DNA of 64,000 bases from Curtobacterium sp. MCBD17_013 (GCF_003234565.1 NZ_QKTU01000001.1:186001-250000); one strand, 5' to 3'; shown: positions 45,401-55,103, counted from the first letter of the stretch. The notes: generated by a model not told the origin, from the letters alone. Program-made: numbers and translations.

Positions 45401-45974
45401 CCCGCTCGCCGGCCTCGAGGTCGAGCTCGCCAAGCACGCGTCGATGTCGATCGCCGACATCGTCGCGGCCGAGGACCACATCGACGGCGAGACCGTGACG
45501 ATCGCCGGACTCCTGACGAGCGTGCAGCACCGGGTGTCGAAGAACTCGGGCAACCCGTACGGCATCGTGCAGATCGAGGACTTCGCCGGCGAGATCGGCG
45601 TCATGTTCCTCGGCAAGACCTACCAGGAGTTCGGCCCGATGCTCCAGGCGGACGCCATCGTCGTCCTGCGGGGTCGGGTGAGCGTGCGCGACGACGGCAA
45701 GAGCCTGCACGCGGTGAGCATGTTCGCGCCGAACGTCGGCGACGCCATGGGCTCGGGGCCGCTCACGCTGTCGTTGCCGGAACGGCGTGCGACGACCGAG
45801 ACCGTCTCCGAGCTGGCGAAGGTGCTCGGCCGTCATCACGGGGACACCGAGGTGCGACTCCGGCTCCTCAAGGAGGACGCCGCGCGCACCTTCGAGATCC
45901 CGTTCCCGGTCGCGTTGACGCCGGATCTCTTCGGCGAGCTGAAGAGCCTGCTCGGACCGTCCTGTCTCGTCTGA
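42450..45974 (+). CDS. dnaE: DNA polymerase III subunit alpha
   Basis: 1174 residues from GTG 42450 with GGAGG just upstream. It begins with the PHP domain (HLHVHSEYSMLDGAA, VTDHGNMFGA). The palm domain has VGPGRGSGAGSM and the catalytic PDFDVDFDD, followed by NKAHSAAYG, a tandem helix-hairpin-helix region and an OB fold near the C-terminus (VTIAGLLTSVQHRVSKNSGNPYG). This is the replicative DnaE1 type of actinobacteria, where the PHP domain provides proofreading. The PHP metal-binding residues look intact. A TACGAT -10-like box is at 42406-42411. Confidence 0.97.
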   Translation: MADSDSFVHLHVHSEYSMLDGAARIGQLVGETAAQGMPAVAVTDHGNMFGAFDFWKTARDAGVKPIIGTEAYITPGTHRSDKTRIRWGDGGGDDVSGAGAYTHMTLLAETTEGMHNLFRLSSRASIEGYYFKPRMDRELLSTYAKGLIATTGCPSGEVQTRLRLGQYDEAVRAAADYRDIFGADNYFCEIMDHGLGIERRIMTDLIRLAKDLGLPLVATNDLHYTHAGDATSHAALLCVQSGSTLNDPNRFKFDADEFYLKTPAQMRHLFRDHPDACDNTLAIAERCDVEFDTSANYMPRFPTPEGENEESWFVKEVEKGLHYRYPDGIPDAVRKRADYEVGIITQMGFPGYFLVVADFINWSKDNGIRVGPGRGSGAGSMAAYAMRITDLDPLAHGLIFERFLNPDRVSMPDFDVDFDDRRRGEAIKYVTEKYGDERVAQIVTYGTIKAKQALKDSSRVLGFPFGMGEKLTKAMPPPVMGKDIPLTGIFDRDHPRYKEAADVRAVVESDPEARTVFDTALGLEGLKRQWGVHAAGVIMSSDPLIDIIPIMKREQDGQIVTQFDYPAAESLGLIKMDFLGLRNLTIISDAIDNIKMNRGTDLDLESLTLDDPEAYALLQRGDTLGVFQLDGGPMRGLLRLMRPDNFEDISALIALYRPGPMGANSHTNYALRKNGEQEITPIHPELAEPLADILDTTYGLIIYQEQVMAIAQRVAGFSLGQADILRRAMGKKKKSELDKQYAGFEQGMKDSGYSDAAIKTLWDILLPFSDYAFNKAHSAAYGVVSYWTAYLKAHYPAEYMAALLTSVGDARDKLALYLNECRRMGIKVMPPDVNESIGFFAAVGEDIRFGMGAVRNVGFNVVDAIVEARGQKGRFESFHDFLRKIPITAANKRTVESLIKAGAFDSLGDTRRALVEIHEGAVEAAVKIKRDEANGNVGFDFDSLFAEVAETAAPVSQVPERPEWSKRDKLAFERDMLGLYVSDHPLAGLEVELAKHASMSIADIVAAEDHIDGETVTIAGLLTSVQHRVSKNSGNPYGIVQIEDFAGEIGVMFLGKTYQEFGPMLQADAIVVLRGRVSVRDDGKSLHAVSMFAPNVGDAMGSGPLTLSLPERRATTETVSELAKVLGRHHGDTEVRLRLLKEDAARTFEIPFPVALTPDLFGELKSLLGPSCLV

Positions 45975-46020
45975 CCTGCGCCGTCGGTGACCGGGTCGGC
46001 CTCGGTAGGCTGGGCTGGCC

Positions 46021-47331
46021 ATGATGCGACGAATCGACCTCCGCGGCGGTCTGCCGGACCGCGCCGAACTCCTCCGACTGATGCCGCGGGCCGCGGGTGA
46101 CGTCGCGAGTGCGACGACCGCGGCGCGTGACCTGGTGGACGACGTCCGTGACCGCGGTGCCGCCGCGCTCCGCGAGCAGGCGGAGCGGTTCGACGGGGGC
46201 GCGCCCGGCGCCGTCCGCGTGGGAGCGGCAGCGATCGGCGCAGCAGTGGCCGGACTCGACCCGGTGGTCCGGAACGCGCTCGACGAGGCCATCCGGCGCG
46301 TCCGTGCGGCGAGCACCGCCCAGGTGCCCCAGGCCGCGATCACCACGCTCGCCGACGGAGCCGAGGTCCACCAGCGGTGGCGCCCCGTGCGTCGGGTCGG
46401 CCTCTACGTGCCGGGCGGCAAGGCCGTGTACCCGTCGAGCGTGGTCATGAACGTCGTGCCGGCCCAGGTGGCCGGGGTGCGGTCGATCGCCCTCGTGTCC
46501 CCGCCCCAACGCGACCACGGACACGGCGTGCACCCGACGATCCTGGGGGCCGCGGGCCTCCTGGGCATCGACGAGGTCTACGCGATGGGCGGTGCGGGTG
46601 CGATCGGGGCACTCGCGCACGGTGTGCCGGAGATCGGGCTCGAGCCGGTCGACCTCGTGACCGGTCCCGGCAACAACTACGTCGCGGCGGCGAAGCGGCT
46701 CGTCCGCGGCCTCGTCGGCATCGACGCCGAGGCCGGCGCGACCGAGATCCTCGTCATCGCCGACGCCTCCGCCGACGCCGAGTACGTCGCCGCCGACCTG
46801 GTGAGCCAGGCCGAGCACGACGAGCAGGCGGGCAGCGTCCTCGTGACGACGTCCGAGGCCCTGGCCGACGCGGTCGACGCCGCGATCCCGGCACAGCTCG
46901 CCCGGCTGGCCACCGCGGACCGCGTGCGCGTGGCGCTCGGCGGCCCGCAGTCGGCCGTCGTGCTCGTCGGCTCGCTGACGGACGCCGCCACGGTCAGCAA
47001 CGCGTACGGACCGGAACACCTCGAGATCCAGACGGAGGACGACGACGCCGTGCTCGCGGAGATCGACAGCGCCGGTGCGGTGTTCGTCGGGCCGTCCGCT
47101 CCGGTCAGTCTCGGCGACTACCTCGCGGGGTCGAACCACGTGCTCCCGACGGGCGGGCAGGCCCGGTTCGGCGCCGGCCTCTCGGCGGCGACGTTCCTGC
47201 GCCCGCAGCAGATCGTGCGCTACGACGCGGAGGCCCTCGCCGAGGTCGGTCCGCGCATCGTGGCGTTGGCCGAGGCGGAGCAGCTGCCGGCGCACGGGGC
47301 CGCCGTGGCCGCACGCCTCGCCCGCTCCTGA
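46021..47331 (+). CDS. hisD: Histidinol dehydrogenase
   Basis: 436 residues. Landmarks are RWRPVRRVGLYVPGGKAVYPSSVVMN, GGAGAIGALAHG, DLVTGPGNNYVAAAKRLV, ATEILVIADASAD, SQAEHDEQA, GPEHLEI and GSNHVLPTGGQARF. The zinc-dependent enzyme catalyses the last two oxidations of histidine synthesis. TAGGCT (46006-46011) lies 9 nt before the ATG and no ribosome binding site is visible, suggesting a leaderless or nearly leaderless mRNA. ATG 46024 is an equal alternative start. No other his genes are nearby downstream. Confidence 0.96.
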   Translation: MMRRIDLRGGLPDRAELLRLMPRAAGDVASATTAARDLVDDVRDRGAAALREQAERFDGGAPGAVRVGAAAIGAAVAGLDPVVRNALDEAIRRVRAASTAQVPQAAITTLADGAEVHQRWRPVRRVGLYVPGGKAVYPSSVVMNVVPAQVAGVRSIALVSPPQRDHGHGVHPTILGAAGLLGIDEVYAMGGAGAIGALAHGVPEIGLEPVDLVTGPGNNYVAAAKRLVRGLVGIDAEAGATEILVIADASADAEYVAADLVSQAEHDEQAGSVLVTTSEALADAVDAAIPAQLARLATADRVRVALGGPQSAVVLVGSLTDAATVSNAYGPEHLEIQTEDDDAVLAEIDSAGAVFVGPSAPVSLGDYLAGSNHVLPTGGQARFGAGLSAATFLRPQQIVRYDAEALAEVGPRIVALAEAEQLPAHGAAVAARLARS

Positions 47332-47355
47332 CCACCCGGTACGATCGTCTGCGAC

Positions 47356-47856
47356 ATGTTCTGCCCCTTCTGCCGCCACCCGGACTCGCGCGTCGTCGAC
47401 TCCCGGACCAGTGACGACGGCACGTCGATCCGTCGTCGTCGCCAGTGCCCGAACTGCGGGCGCCGGTTCTCGACCACCGAGACCGCGAGCCTCAACGTGG
47501 TCAAGCGCAACGGAGTGCTCGAGCCGTTCAGCCGCGAGAAGATCATCTCGGGCGTCCGCAAGGCGTGCCAAGGTCGCCCCGTCACCGACGCCGACCTCGC
47601 CGTGCTCGCCCAGCGCGTCGAGGAGATCGTCCGCTCGTCCGGTGCGAGCCAGATCGACGCGAACGACGTCGGGCTCGCGATCCTCGATCCGCTCCGCGAG
47701 CTCGACGAGGTCGCGTACCTGCGCTTCGCCAGCGTCTACCAGGCGTTCGAGTCGCTCGACGACTTCGACGACGCCATCAAGCAGCTGCGCATCGACCACC
47801 ACGCCGACGCCGACGCCGACGCGGTGGCGGGCCGCAGCGCGACGAGCGCCGGATGA
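47356..47856 (+). CDS. nrdR: Ribonucleotide reductase repressor NrdR
   Basis: 166 residues. The N-terminal zinc ribbon has C3, C6, C31 and C34. The ATP-cone domain ([24 protein letters not shown]... [17 protein letters not shown]) follows. NrdR senses ATP/dATP and represses nrd operons. The final 20 residues are an Asp/Ala-rich extension. TACGAT at 47340-47345 lies 10 nt before the ATG with no binding site. The stop overlaps pyrD by 4 nt, an unusual pair linking nucleotide reduction with pyrimidine synthesis. Confidence 0.96.
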   Translation: MFCPFCRHPDSRVVDSRTSDDGTSIRRRRQCPNCGRRFSTTETASLNVVKRNGVLEPFSREKIISGVRKACQGRPVTDADLAVLAQRVEEIVRSSGASQIDANDVGLAILDPLRELDEVAYLRFASVYQAFESLDDFDDAIKQLRIDHHADADADAVAGRSATSAG

Positions 47857-48953
47857 GCGGCGTCGCCGAAGTCCTCCTCCGGGCCGGGTACAAGGTCGTG
47901 TTCCGGGTGGTGTTCGCCCGGATGGACCCAGAACGCGCGCACCACCTGGCCTTCGGCGTGATCCGTGTCCTGCCCCGGCTCCCCGTGCTCGCGGGACTGG
48001 CCGAGCGCTACGGACGGCCCGGTGCCGCAGACGGCGTCACGACGATGGGCATCCACTTCCCGTCGCGCTTCGGGATGGCGGCTGGGTTCGACAAGGACGC
48101 CAAGGGCGTCATCGGGCTCGGGCTCCTGGGGTTCGGGCACGTCGAGGTCGGCACGCTCACCGCCCGACCGCAGCCCGGGAACGAACGGCCCCGGTTGTTC
48201 CGGCTCGTCGCCGACCGAGCGCTCGTGAACCGGATGGGGTTCAACAACGGCGGTGCCGCGCGGGCCGCCCGGCGCCTCGAACGCGCGCGTCGCTTCCCGG
48301 GCCGCCCCGTCATCGGTGTCAACATCGGCAAGAGCAGGGTCGTCCCGGTGGCCGAAGCCGTCGACGACTACCTCGAGTCGACCCGCATGCTCGCGCCGTT
48401 CGCCGACTACCTCGCCGTGAACGTCAGCTCGCCGAACACCCCTGGGCTCCGCGGTCTGCAGGAGATCGACCAGCTCCTGCCGCTGCTCTCGGCCGTGCAC
48501 GGCGCTGCCCGGGGCGTGCCGACGCTCGTGAAGATCGCACCGGACCTGACTGACGAGCAGATCGACGCGATCGCGGCACTCGCGGTGGAGCTCGGGCTCG
48601 CGGGTGTCATCGCGACCAACACGACGGTGGAACGCACGGGGCTGCGCGCCGCGGAGGACGTCGTCGCCGCCCTCGGCGTGGGTGGTCTCTCCGGCGCGCC
48701 GCTCGCGGAGCGGTCCCTCGCGGTCCTGCGTCGTGTGCGCGCTGCGGTACCGGACGACTTCTGCGTGATCGCGGTCGGCGGGGTGACGACCGAGGCCGAC
48801 GTCGAGGCCCGCATCGAGGCCGGCGCGACGCTCGTGCAGGGCTACACGGCGTTCCTCTACGAGGGACCGACGTGGGCCATGCGCATCAACCGACTGCGTC
48901 GGCGTCGCCACCGGCGTGCGGCGCGGCGCGCGGCTGCCGCGGCGCGCGCCTGA
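47853..48953 (+). CDS. pyrD: Dihydroorotate dehydrogenase (quinone), class 2
   Basis: 366 residues. The N-terminal amphipathic extension ([28 protein letters not shown]) identifies the membrane-associated class 2 enzyme. FMN and substrate motifs include [50 protein letters not shown] (with the class 2 catalytic Ser) and [11 protein letters not shown]. It oxidises dihydroorotate to orotate and passes electrons to menaquinone. The C-terminus ends in an Arg/Ala-rich tail. Confidence 0.96.
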   Translation: MSGVAEVLLRAGYKVVFRVVFARMDPERAHHLAFGVIRVLPRLPVLAGLAERYGRPGAADGVTTMGIHFPSRFGMAAGFDKDAKGVIGLGLLGFGHVEVGTLTARPQPGNERPRLFRLVADRALVNRMGFNNGGAARAARRLERARRFPGRPVIGVNIGKSRVVPVAEAVDDYLESTRMLAPFADYLAVNVSSPNTPGLRGLQEIDQLLPLLSAVHGAARGVPTLVKIAPDLTDEQIDAIAALAVELGLAGVIATNTTVERTGLRAAEDVVAALGVGGLSGAPLAERSLAVLRRVRAAVPDDFCVIAVGGVTTEADVEARIEAGATLVQGYTAFLYEGPTWAMRINRLRRRRHRRAARRAAAAARA

Positions 48954-48967
48954 TCGGCCGCAGGAAC

Positions 48968-49007
48968 GACGGGAGGCCCGGTGCGAGCGTGCACCGGGCC
49001 TCCCGTC
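48968..49007. terminator. Bidirectional terminator between pyrD and the DUF3043 gene
   Basis: GACGGGAGGCCCGGTGC (48968-48984) pairs perfectly over 17 bp with 48991-49007 around a 6-nt loop. The core CGGGAGGCC recurs in the hairpins at 16095 and 51120. Confidence 0.88.
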
Positions 49008-49017
49008 CGTCCGGTCG

Positions 49018-49605
49018 TCAGACGGGGTACTGACCGCGCTTGACCTGCGGCTTCGGCAGTCGGAGGAACCGCATCTGGAACTGTCGGGTCACCACGTAGA
49101 GGAACGTGCCACGCTGCAGCGACCCCGACCCCCACTTCGCGGTGATGCGACGGCGCAGCGCGAGGAACGTGACGACGGCGTCGAGCAGGAACAGCGCGAC
49201 GAAGAGCCAGATGAGGACGAACGCGATGCCCTCGATCGCCGTCACGGCCAGCGAGACGATGAGGAACACCGCCATGAGGGGGAGCATCACCTCGCCGACG
49301 CTCCATCGGGCGTCGACGTAGTCGCGGACGTACCGGCGCTGCTCACCGCGGTCCTTGGCCGGGAGGTAGCGCTCCTCGCCGTTCGCCAGGCCGACGCGAG
49401 CACGCTCGCGGTCGTCCGTCAGGCGTGCCCGCGCGGCCTTGCGGTCCGCCGGGGTCGCGCCGACGATCGGGCGCCGGTTCGCGGCCTCACGCTCCCGACG
49501 GCTCGGGGTGGGTCGCCCCTTGCCCCGGGCGGGGGCGCCCGCCGCGAGGAGTTCCTCGTCGGACGGGTTGACCGTCGTGTTCGTCTTGGGTTGCGCCTTG
49601 GCCAC
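49018..49605 (-). CDS. DUF3043 membrane protein
   Basis: 195 residues from GTG 49605, preceded by GAGGA. The basic cytoplasmic N-terminal half carries the DUF3043 signature (SRREREAANRRPIVG, GEERYLPAKDRGEQRRYVRDYVDARWSVGE). Two membrane helices follow (about 115-135 and 138-160) and a basic C-terminal tail. The function is unknown; the family is confined to actinobacteria. Open reading continues far upstream antisense to the dipeptidase gene but without family similarity, so the GTG was chosen. Confidence 0.85.
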   Translation of the reverse strand: MAKAQPKTNTTVNPSDEELLAAGAPARGKGRPTPSRREREAANRRPIVGATPADRKAARARLTDDRERARVGLANGEERYLPAKDRGEQRRYVRDYVDARWSVGEVMLPLMAVFLIVSLAVTAIEGIAFVLIWLFVALFLLDAVVTFLALRRRITAKWGSGSLQRGTFLYVVTRQFQMRFLRLPKPQVKRGQYPV

Positions 49606-49645
49606 GGTGTCCTCGATCGTTGCTCGGACTGACAAGATTACCCGC

Positions 49646-51109
49646 ATGACCGACTCCGCACAGCACGCGCCCGAGACCGATCCGACCCTGCTCGCCGCGC
49701 TGCGCGACGCGGTCCAGGGCGGCCTGCCGACCACCATCGCCGACCTGTCGGCGCTCATCCGGATCCCCTCCGTGTCGTGGTCCGCGTTCGACCCGTCCGC
49801 GGTCCAGGCGAGTGCTGAGGCCGTCGCCGACCTCGCGCGCTCCACGGGCGTGTTCGAGGACGTCCGGGTCGTCCGCTCCGCGATCGCGGGCGCCGAGGGC
49901 GAGGGCGCCGACGCGACGGCCGGAACCGACGGGGGCGCGGCGCTCGGACAGCCGGCGGTGCTCGCGGTGCGGCGCGCGCGGAACGGCCGACCGACCGTGA
50001 TGCTGTACGCGCACCACGACGTCCAGCCGCAGGGTGACGAGGCGCTGTGGGAGACGCCGCCGTTCGAGCCGACCCTCCGCGGGGAGCGTCTGCACGGGCG
50101 GGGCGCTTCGGACGACAAGGCCGGCGTGATGACGCACATCGCGTCGCTGCGCGCCCTGCGTGCGGTCGTCGACGACGCCGACCTCGACCTCGGCATCGTC
50201 CTCTTCGTCGAGGGCGAGGAGGAGTTCGGGTCGCGCTCGTTCACCACGTTCCTCCGCGAGCAGCGCGAGCACCTCGCGGCCGACGTGATCGTCGTCGCGG
50301 ACAGTGACAACTGGTCCACCGACGTCCCGGCGATCACGGTGAGCCTGCGCGGCAACGTGACCTTCCGCTTGACGGTGACGACGCTCGAGCACGCGTCGCA
50401 CAGCGGGATGTTCGGCGGTGCCGTGCCGGACGCGATGATGCCCATGGTGCGCCTCCTCGCGTCGCTCCACGACGACGCCGGCACCGTGGCGGTGCCCGGG
50501 CTCAGGCGGTACGACGGTCCGGTGCCCGAGCGGAGCGAGGAGCAACTCGCGGCCGAGGCGGCGTTCGTCGACGGCGTCCGGCCCGTGGGGGAGGGCCCGC
50601 TGCTCGGCCGCATGTGGTCCGGGCCCTCGGTGACCGTCACGGGCATGGACGTGCCGAGCGTGGCGAACGCGTCGAACACGCTCCTGCCGACGGTCTCCGC
50701 GCGGGTCTCCATCCGGGTCGCCCCCGGGCAGTCGGCGACCGACGCCTTCGCGGCCGTGGAGGCGCACATCCGCGCCAACACCCCGTTCGGCGCGCGGGTC
50801 GACATCACCGACGTCGACACCGGCGACGGGTTCCTCGTCGACACGAGCGGCTGGGCCGTGCGCGAGGCCCGGACGGCCATGACCGAGGGGTGGGGTGCGC
50901 AGCCGGTCGAGCAGGGGATCGGCGGCTCGATCCCGTTCGTGTCGGACCTCGCCGCCGAGTTCCCCGCCGCGCAGATCCTCGTCACCGGCGTCGAGGACCC
51001 GGACACCCGCGCGCACAGCCCGAACGAGTCGCAGCACCTGGGCGTCCTGCACCGCGCCATCGCCGCCGAGACGATCCTGCTGGCCCGCCTCGGCACTCGC
51101 TCCGTCTGA
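49646..51109 (+). CDS. M20-family metallo-dipeptidase
   Basis: 487 residues from ATG 49646. Metal-binding motifs are MLYAHHDVQP, GASDDKAGV, EGEEEFGS, DSDNW and, near the C-terminus, HSPNE. The inserted dimerisation (lid) domain occupies about residues 230-390. The layout is that of M20 dipeptidases/carboxypeptidases acting on short peptides in the cytoplasm; the exact substrate is not readable. The gene is divergent from the DUF3043 gene across only 40 nt. Confidence 0.92.
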   Translation: MTDSAQHAPETDPTLLAALRDAVQGGLPTTIADLSALIRIPSVSWSAFDPSAVQASAEAVADLARSTGVFEDVRVVRSAIAGAEGEGADATAGTDGGAALGQPAVLAVRRARNGRPTVMLYAHHDVQPQGDEALWETPPFEPTLRGERLHGRGASDDKAGVMTHIASLRALRAVVDDADLDLGIVLFVEGEEEFGSRSFTTFLREQREHLAADVIVVADSDNWSTDVPAITVSLRGNVTFRLTVTTLEHASHSGMFGGAVPDAMMPMVRLLASLHDDAGTVAVPGLRRYDGPVPERSEEQLAAEAAFVDGVRPVGEGPLLGRMWSGPSVTVTGMDVPSVANASNTLLPTVSARVSIRVAPGQSATDAFAAVEAHIRANTPFGARVDITDVDTGDGFLVDTSGWAVREARTAMTEGWGAQPVEQGIGGSIPFVSDLAAEFPAAQILVTGVEDPDTRAHSPNESQHLGVLHRAIAAETILLARLGTRSV

Positions 51110-51119
51110 GCGGCCCGCC

Positions 51120-51161
51120 GTCGGGCCTCCCGTCCGGTCCGCACGACCCGGGAGGCCCGAC
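51120..51161 (+). terminator. Hairpin after the dipeptidase gene
   Basis: GTCGGGCCTCCCG (51120-51132) pairs with CGGGAGGCCCGAC (51149-51161), a perfect 13-bp stem with a 16-nt loop, starting 11 nt after the stop. The stem belongs to the recurring CGGGAGGCC family. Confidence 0.75.
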
Positions 51162-51188
51162 CCGGTGCACGGCGTCGGTGCGCGCGCC

Positions 51189-51194
51189 TACAAT
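51189..51194 (+). promoter_or_regulatory. -10 box (TACAAT) for erpA
   Basis: TACAAT is one base from the sigma-70 consensus and lies 44 nt before the ATG of the Fe-S carrier gene. No good -35 is seen 17 nt upstream. Confidence 0.5.
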
Positions 51195-51238
51195 CGGAAC
51201 GAGCCGCGGTGACCTGCACCGCGCGGAGGGAGACGGCG

Positions 51239-51610
51239 ATGACCGACACCACCACGACGATCGAGAAGCCGGCCGCGGCACCGTCCCACGGCGTGCTGCT
51301 GTCCGACGCGGCTGCGGCGAAGGTCGCGAGCCTGCTCGAGCAAGAGGGCCGCGACGATCTCCGGCTCCGTCTGGCCGTCCAGCCGGGCGGCTGCTCGGGC
51401 CTCATCTACCAGCTGTACTTCGACGAGCGCCTGCTCGAGGGTGACGCCACCGCCGAGTTCGACGGGGTCGAGGTGGTGGTGGACCGGATGAGCGTGCCCT
51501 ACCTCGACGGTGCGACCATCGACTTCGAGGACACCATCCAGAAGCAGGGTTTCACCATCGACAACCCGAACGCGCAGGGCAGCTGCGCGTGCGGCGACAG
51601 CTTCCACTGA
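51239..51610 (+). CDS. erpA: A-type iron-sulfur carrier protein (ErpA/HesB family)
   Basis: 123 residues from ATG 51239 with GGAGGGAG upstream. The three conserved cysteines C52 (PGGCSG) and C116/C118 (SCACGDSF) bind the cluster. A-type carriers deliver Fe-S clusters to target enzymes. Position before cytochrome oxidase genes is conserved in actinobacteria and fits a supply role for respiratory proteins. The N-terminal 16 residues are Thr/Ala-rich and variable. Confidence 0.94.
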   Translation: MTDTTTTIEKPAAAPSHGVLLSDAAAAKVASLLEQEGRDDLRLRLAVQPGGCSGLIYQLYFDERLLEGDATAEFDGVEVVVDRMSVPYLDGATIDFEDTIQKQGFTIDNPNAQGSCACGDSFH

Positions 51611-51631
51611 CCAGCACCGATCGCGGCGCAC

Positions 51632-51649
51632 GCAGGGCACCGGCCCTGC
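51632..51649 (+). terminator. Short terminator hairpin after erpA
   Basis: GCAGGGC (51632-51638) pairs with GCCCTGC (51643-51649) around ACCG, 21 nt after the erpA stop. The rest of the 264-nt gap to ctaC shows only a TAAGCT -10-like box at 51779-51784. Confidence 0.55.
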
Positions 51650-51874
51650 CGCGGCACCGCAGCGAGCGAGGGACGACCGGGCGACCGGCGTCCCTCGTGC
51701 TGCGTTGGGCGACACCTGTGGGCTTCCGAAGCCGCCCGCGAGCGTGTCGCGTGTGCACGTCGGCACCCTGGCTGCGAGTAAGCTAGGAGTGTTCCACCCA
51801 GTCTGGGAACGAGCCCTGCGTCGAGCTGATTCGATGCGGTCACGTCCCGACAACCGTCTTCGCGAGAGGTAACA

Positions 51875-52777
51875 GTGCGTTCGAATCGCCGTATACGTTG
51901 GGCGGCCATCCCGGTGGCCGTCGGTCTGGTCATCGCACTGGCCGGTTGCACGCAGCAGCAGCTGAACGGCTGGCTGCCGGGCACCGAGCACACGCGGGAC
52001 ACGACCAACCACACGAGTGCGACGGTCGGCCTCTGGGTGACGAGCTGGATCGTCCTCCTCGCGGTCGGTCTCATCACCTGGGGCCTGATCATCTGGGCCG
52101 CGGTGGTCTACCGCCGCCGCAAGGGCCAGACCGGCCTCCCGGTGCAGCTCCGGTACAACATGCCGATCGAGATCTTCTACACGATCGTGCCGCTCATCCT
52201 GGTGCTCGGCTTCTTCGCCTTCACCGCCAAGGACCAGGCCGCGATCGAGAAGCCGTTCGCACACCCCGACGCCACCATCCACGTGTACGCCAAGCGCTGG
52301 GCGTGGGACTTCAACTACATCGACCAGAACGACGCCAAGAAGTCGGTCTACTACCAGGGCATCCAGGCCCAGGAAGAAGACAACGGCACCGGCGACATCA
52401 AGACCAACCAGCTGCCGACCCTCTACCTGCCCAAGGGCAAGAAGGTCGAGATCGAGCTGTCCTCGCGCGACGTGGACCACTCGTTCTGGGTCGTCGACTT
52501 CCTCTACAAGAAGGACACGATCCCCGGCCGGACCAACTACGAGTACTTCATCCCGGAGAAGACCGGCACCTACCAGGGCAAGTGTGCCGAGCTCTGCGGC
52601 GAGTACCACTCGCTCATGCTCTTCCAGGTGAAGGTCGTGTCGCCGGCGAAGTACCAGGCGTACCTCGCGTCCCTCCGCGACCAGGGCAAGGTCGGTCTGC
52701 TCGGCAACGAGTACAACACCGACTCGAACCAGCCGAACAACGTGGCGCCCGCGCAGGCCGCCGGTACCGAGAAGTAA
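51875..52777 (+). CDS. ctaC: Cytochrome c oxidase subunit II
   Basis: 300 residues from GTG 51875 with GAGAGG upstream. A lipoprotein signal with lipobox LAGC (C25) and two membrane helices precede the cupredoxin domain. The CuA ligands are in [12 protein letters not shown] near the C-terminus. Actinobacterial aa3 oxidase receives electrons from the bcc complex in a supercomplex. The gene is followed by ctaD after 10 nt. Subunit III and the bc1 genes are not in the window, as usual for this group. Confidence 0.96.
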   Translation: MRSNRRIRWAAIPVAVGLVIALAGCTQQQLNGWLPGTEHTRDTTNHTSATVGLWVTSWIVLLAVGLITWGLIIWAAVVYRRRKGQTGLPVQLRYNMPIEIFYTIVPLILVLGFFAFTAKDQAAIEKPFAHPDATIHVYAKRWAWDFNYIDQNDAKKSVYYQGIQAQEEDNGTGDIKTNQLPTLYLPKGKKVEIELSSRDVDHSFWVVDFLYKKDTIPGRTNYEYFIPEKTGTYQGKCAELCGEYHSLMLFQVKVVSPAKYQAYLASLRDQGKVGLLGNEYNTDSNQPNNVAPAQAAGTEK

Positions 52778-52787
52778 GGCTCGCTCC

Positions 52788-54554
52788 ATGACCACTTCCG
52801 CATTCGTCGGCCAGTCGGCCCCGACCTCGACGCCGGACTTCGCGGCCTCGCGGGTGGGCCGCAAGGGCAACATCATCGTCAACTGGATCACGTCGACGGA
52901 CCACAAGACGATCGGGTACATGTACCTGATCGCCTCGTTCCTGTACTTCCTGCTGGCAGGAGTGATGGCGCTCGTGATCCGTGCGCAGCTCTTCGAGCCC
53001 GGCCTGCACGTCGTGGCGACGAAGGAGCAGTACAACCAGCTGTTCACGATGCACGGCACGATCATGCTGCTGCTGTTCGCGACGCCGCTGTTCTCCGGGT
53101 TCGCGAACGCGATCATGCCGCTGCAGATCGGCGCGCCCGACGTCGCCTTCCCGCGCCTCAACGGCTTCGCGTTCTGGCTGTACTTCTTCGGCGGCCTCAT
53201 CGCGGTCGGCGGGTTCCTCACGCCGCAGGGTGCCGCCTCGTTCGGATGGTTCGCCTACGCGCCGTTGTCGGACACCACGTTCACACCAGGTCTCGGCGGG
53301 ACGTTGTGGGTCTTCGGCCTGGGCCTGACCGGCTTCTCGACGATCCTCGGTGCCGTGAACTTCATCACGACGATCATCACGATGCGCGCGCCGGGCATGA
53401 CCATGTTCCGCATGTCGATCTTCACCTGGAACACCCTCATCACCGCGCTGCTCGTGCTGATGGCGTTCCCGGTGCTCGCCGCGGCGCTGTTCGGACTCGG
53501 CCTCGACCGTGTGTTCGGTGCGCAGGTGTTCAACCCTGCCAACGGTGGTGCGCTGCTCTGGCAGCACCTGTTCTGGTTCTTCGGCCACCCCGAGGTCTAC
53601 ATCATCGCGCTGCCGTTCTTCGGCATCGTGTCCGAGGTCTTCCCGGTCTTCAGCCGGAAGCCGATCTTCGGCTACAAGACGCTCGTCTACGCCACGATCA
53701 CCATCGCGGCCCTGTCGGTGACGGTGTGGGCGCACCACATGTACGTCACCGGCGGCGTGCTCCTGCCGTGGTTCTCGCTCATGACGATGCTCATCGCGGT
53801 CCCGACCGGCGTGAAGATCTTCAACTGGGTCGGCACGATGTGGCGCGGTTCGGTCACCTTCGAGACGCCCATCCTCTGGGCCATCGGGTTCCTCGTGACG
53901 TTCACCTTCGGTGGCCTCACGGGCGTGATCCTCGCCTCGCCGCCGCTCGACTTCCACGTGTCCGACTCGTACTTCGTCGTCGCGCACTTCCACTACGTGG
54001 TGTTCGGCACGGTCGTGTTCGCGATGTTCTCGGGCTTCTACTTCTGGTGGCCCAAGTGGACCGGCAAGATGCTCAACGAGCGCCTCGGCAAGATCCACTT
54101 CTGGCTGCTGTTCATCGGGTTCCACACGACGTTCCTCATCCAGCACTGGCTCGGCGTCGTCGGTATGCCCCGTCGCTACGCCACGTACCTGCCGCAGGAC
54201 GGCTTCACCTGGATGAACCAGCTGTCGACCATCGGCGCGATGATCCTCGGCGTCTCGTTCCTGCCGTTCATCTACAACGTCTACGTCACCGCGCGGCACG
54301 CGCCCAGCGTCGCCGTGAACGACCCGTGGGGCTACGGCCGCTCGCTCGAGTGGGCGACCTCCTGCCCGCCGCCGCGGCACAACTTCACCTCGATCCCGCG
54401 CATCCGGTCGGAGTCGCCGGCGTTCGATCTGAACCACCCCGAGGCGGGGATCCCGATCGGTGTCGGTCCGGCGATGGACGCTCCGGACGCGCAGACGCAC
54501 GACGCGGCGACAGGCAAGACCCGGAACCCGAACCAGACCGACCAGAAGTTCTGA
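52788..54554 (+). CDS. ctaD: Cytochrome c oxidase subunit I
   Basis: 588 residues with twelve membrane helices. Haem a ligand His in MHGTIML, CuB-tyrosine helix [13 protein letters not shown] (H and cross-linked Y), VWAHHMY, and HFHYVVFG for haem a/a3 are all present. This is the catalytic aa3 subunit reducing oxygen to water with proton pumping. The C-terminal 60 residues are hydrophilic, ending with an Asn/Thr-rich stretch. It is in an operon with ctaC and ctaF. Confidence 0.98.
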   Translation: MTTSAFVGQSAPTSTPDFAASRVGRKGNIIVNWITSTDHKTIGYMYLIASFLYFLLAGVMALVIRAQLFEPGLHVVATKEQYNQLFTMHGTIMLLLFATPLFSGFANAIMPLQIGAPDVAFPRLNGFAFWLYFFGGLIAVGGFLTPQGAASFGWFAYAPLSDTTFTPGLGGTLWVFGLGLTGFSTILGAVNFITTIITMRAPGMTMFRMSIFTWNTLITALLVLMAFPVLAAALFGLGLDRVFGAQVFNPANGGALLWQHLFWFFGHPEVYIIALPFFGIVSEVFPVFSRKPIFGYKTLVYATITIAALSVTVWAHHMYVTGGVLLPWFSLMTMLIAVPTGVKIFNWVGTMWRGSVTFETPILWAIGFLVTFTFGGLTGVILASPPLDFHVSDSYFVVAHFHYVVFGTVVFAMFSGFYFWWPKWTGKMLNERLGKIHFWLLFIGFHTTFLIQHWLGVVGMPRRYATYLPQDGFTWMNQLSTIGAMILGVSFLPFIYNVYVTARHAPSVAVNDPWGYGRSLEWATSCPPPRHNFTSIPRIRSESPAFDLNHPEAGIPIGVGPAMDAPDAQTHDAATGKTRNPNQTDQKF

Positions 54555-54560
54555 GGAACC

Positions 54561-54977
54561 ATGCGCGCTAGTACCAACCTGTTCTGGATCCTCGCGATCT
54601 TCTTCTTCGTGGCGGACGCGGCGTACACGATCTGGGGCATCCTCGCCACCAACCAGATCGAGTGGGTGGGCACGGTCTCGATCGGTCTCACCGGGATCCT
54701 GGGGGTGTTCATCGCCTTCTACCTGGGCCGGACGTTCGCAGCGCAGGACGGCGTACTGCCCGAGGACCGCACCGACGCGAACATCGAGGACGGTGACGCC
54801 GAACTCGGTCACTTCAGCCCCTGGTCCTACTGGCCGATCACGCTCGCGGCCGCGGCGGCGATCTGCTTCCTCGGCGTCGCAGCCGGGTGGTGGATCTTCG
54901 CCATCGGCGCCTCCATCGGGATCGTGGCGCTCGTCGGCTGGACCTACGAGTACTACCGCGGCAACTTCGGACACTGA
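54561..54977 (+). CDS. ctaF: Cytochrome c oxidase subunit IV (actinobacterial CtaF)
   Basis: 138 residues with four membrane helices, beginning RASTNLFWILAIFFFVADAAYTIWG. The loop LPEDRTDANIEDGDAELGHFSPWSYWP is typical of the actinobacterial subunit 4. It is an accessory subunit of aa3 oxidase, seven bases after ctaD, and completes the ctaC-D-F operon. Confidence 0.93.
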   Translation: MRASTNLFWILAIFFFVADAAYTIWGILATNQIEWVGTVSIGLTGILGVFIAFYLGRTFAAQDGVLPEDRTDANIEDGDAELGHFSPWSYWPITLAAAAAICFLGVAAGWWIFAIGASIGIVALVGWTYEYYRGNFGH

Positions 54978-55103
54978 TCCGCACCTGACGCTCATCGGGC
55001 GGCACCCTCACCGGTGCCGCCCGACGTGCGTCCGGGCCGATCCCGACCGGTCCGATCGGACGCGGTCGACACCCGCACATCCATCCGAAAGGAGTCACCC
55101 CTG

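Noticed and set aside
49606-51405. Upstream extension of the DUF3043 frame opposite the dipeptidase gene
   Set aside because: The extra 600 codons show no family similarity and are antisense to an intact M20 enzyme. A good ribosome binding site supports the short form.
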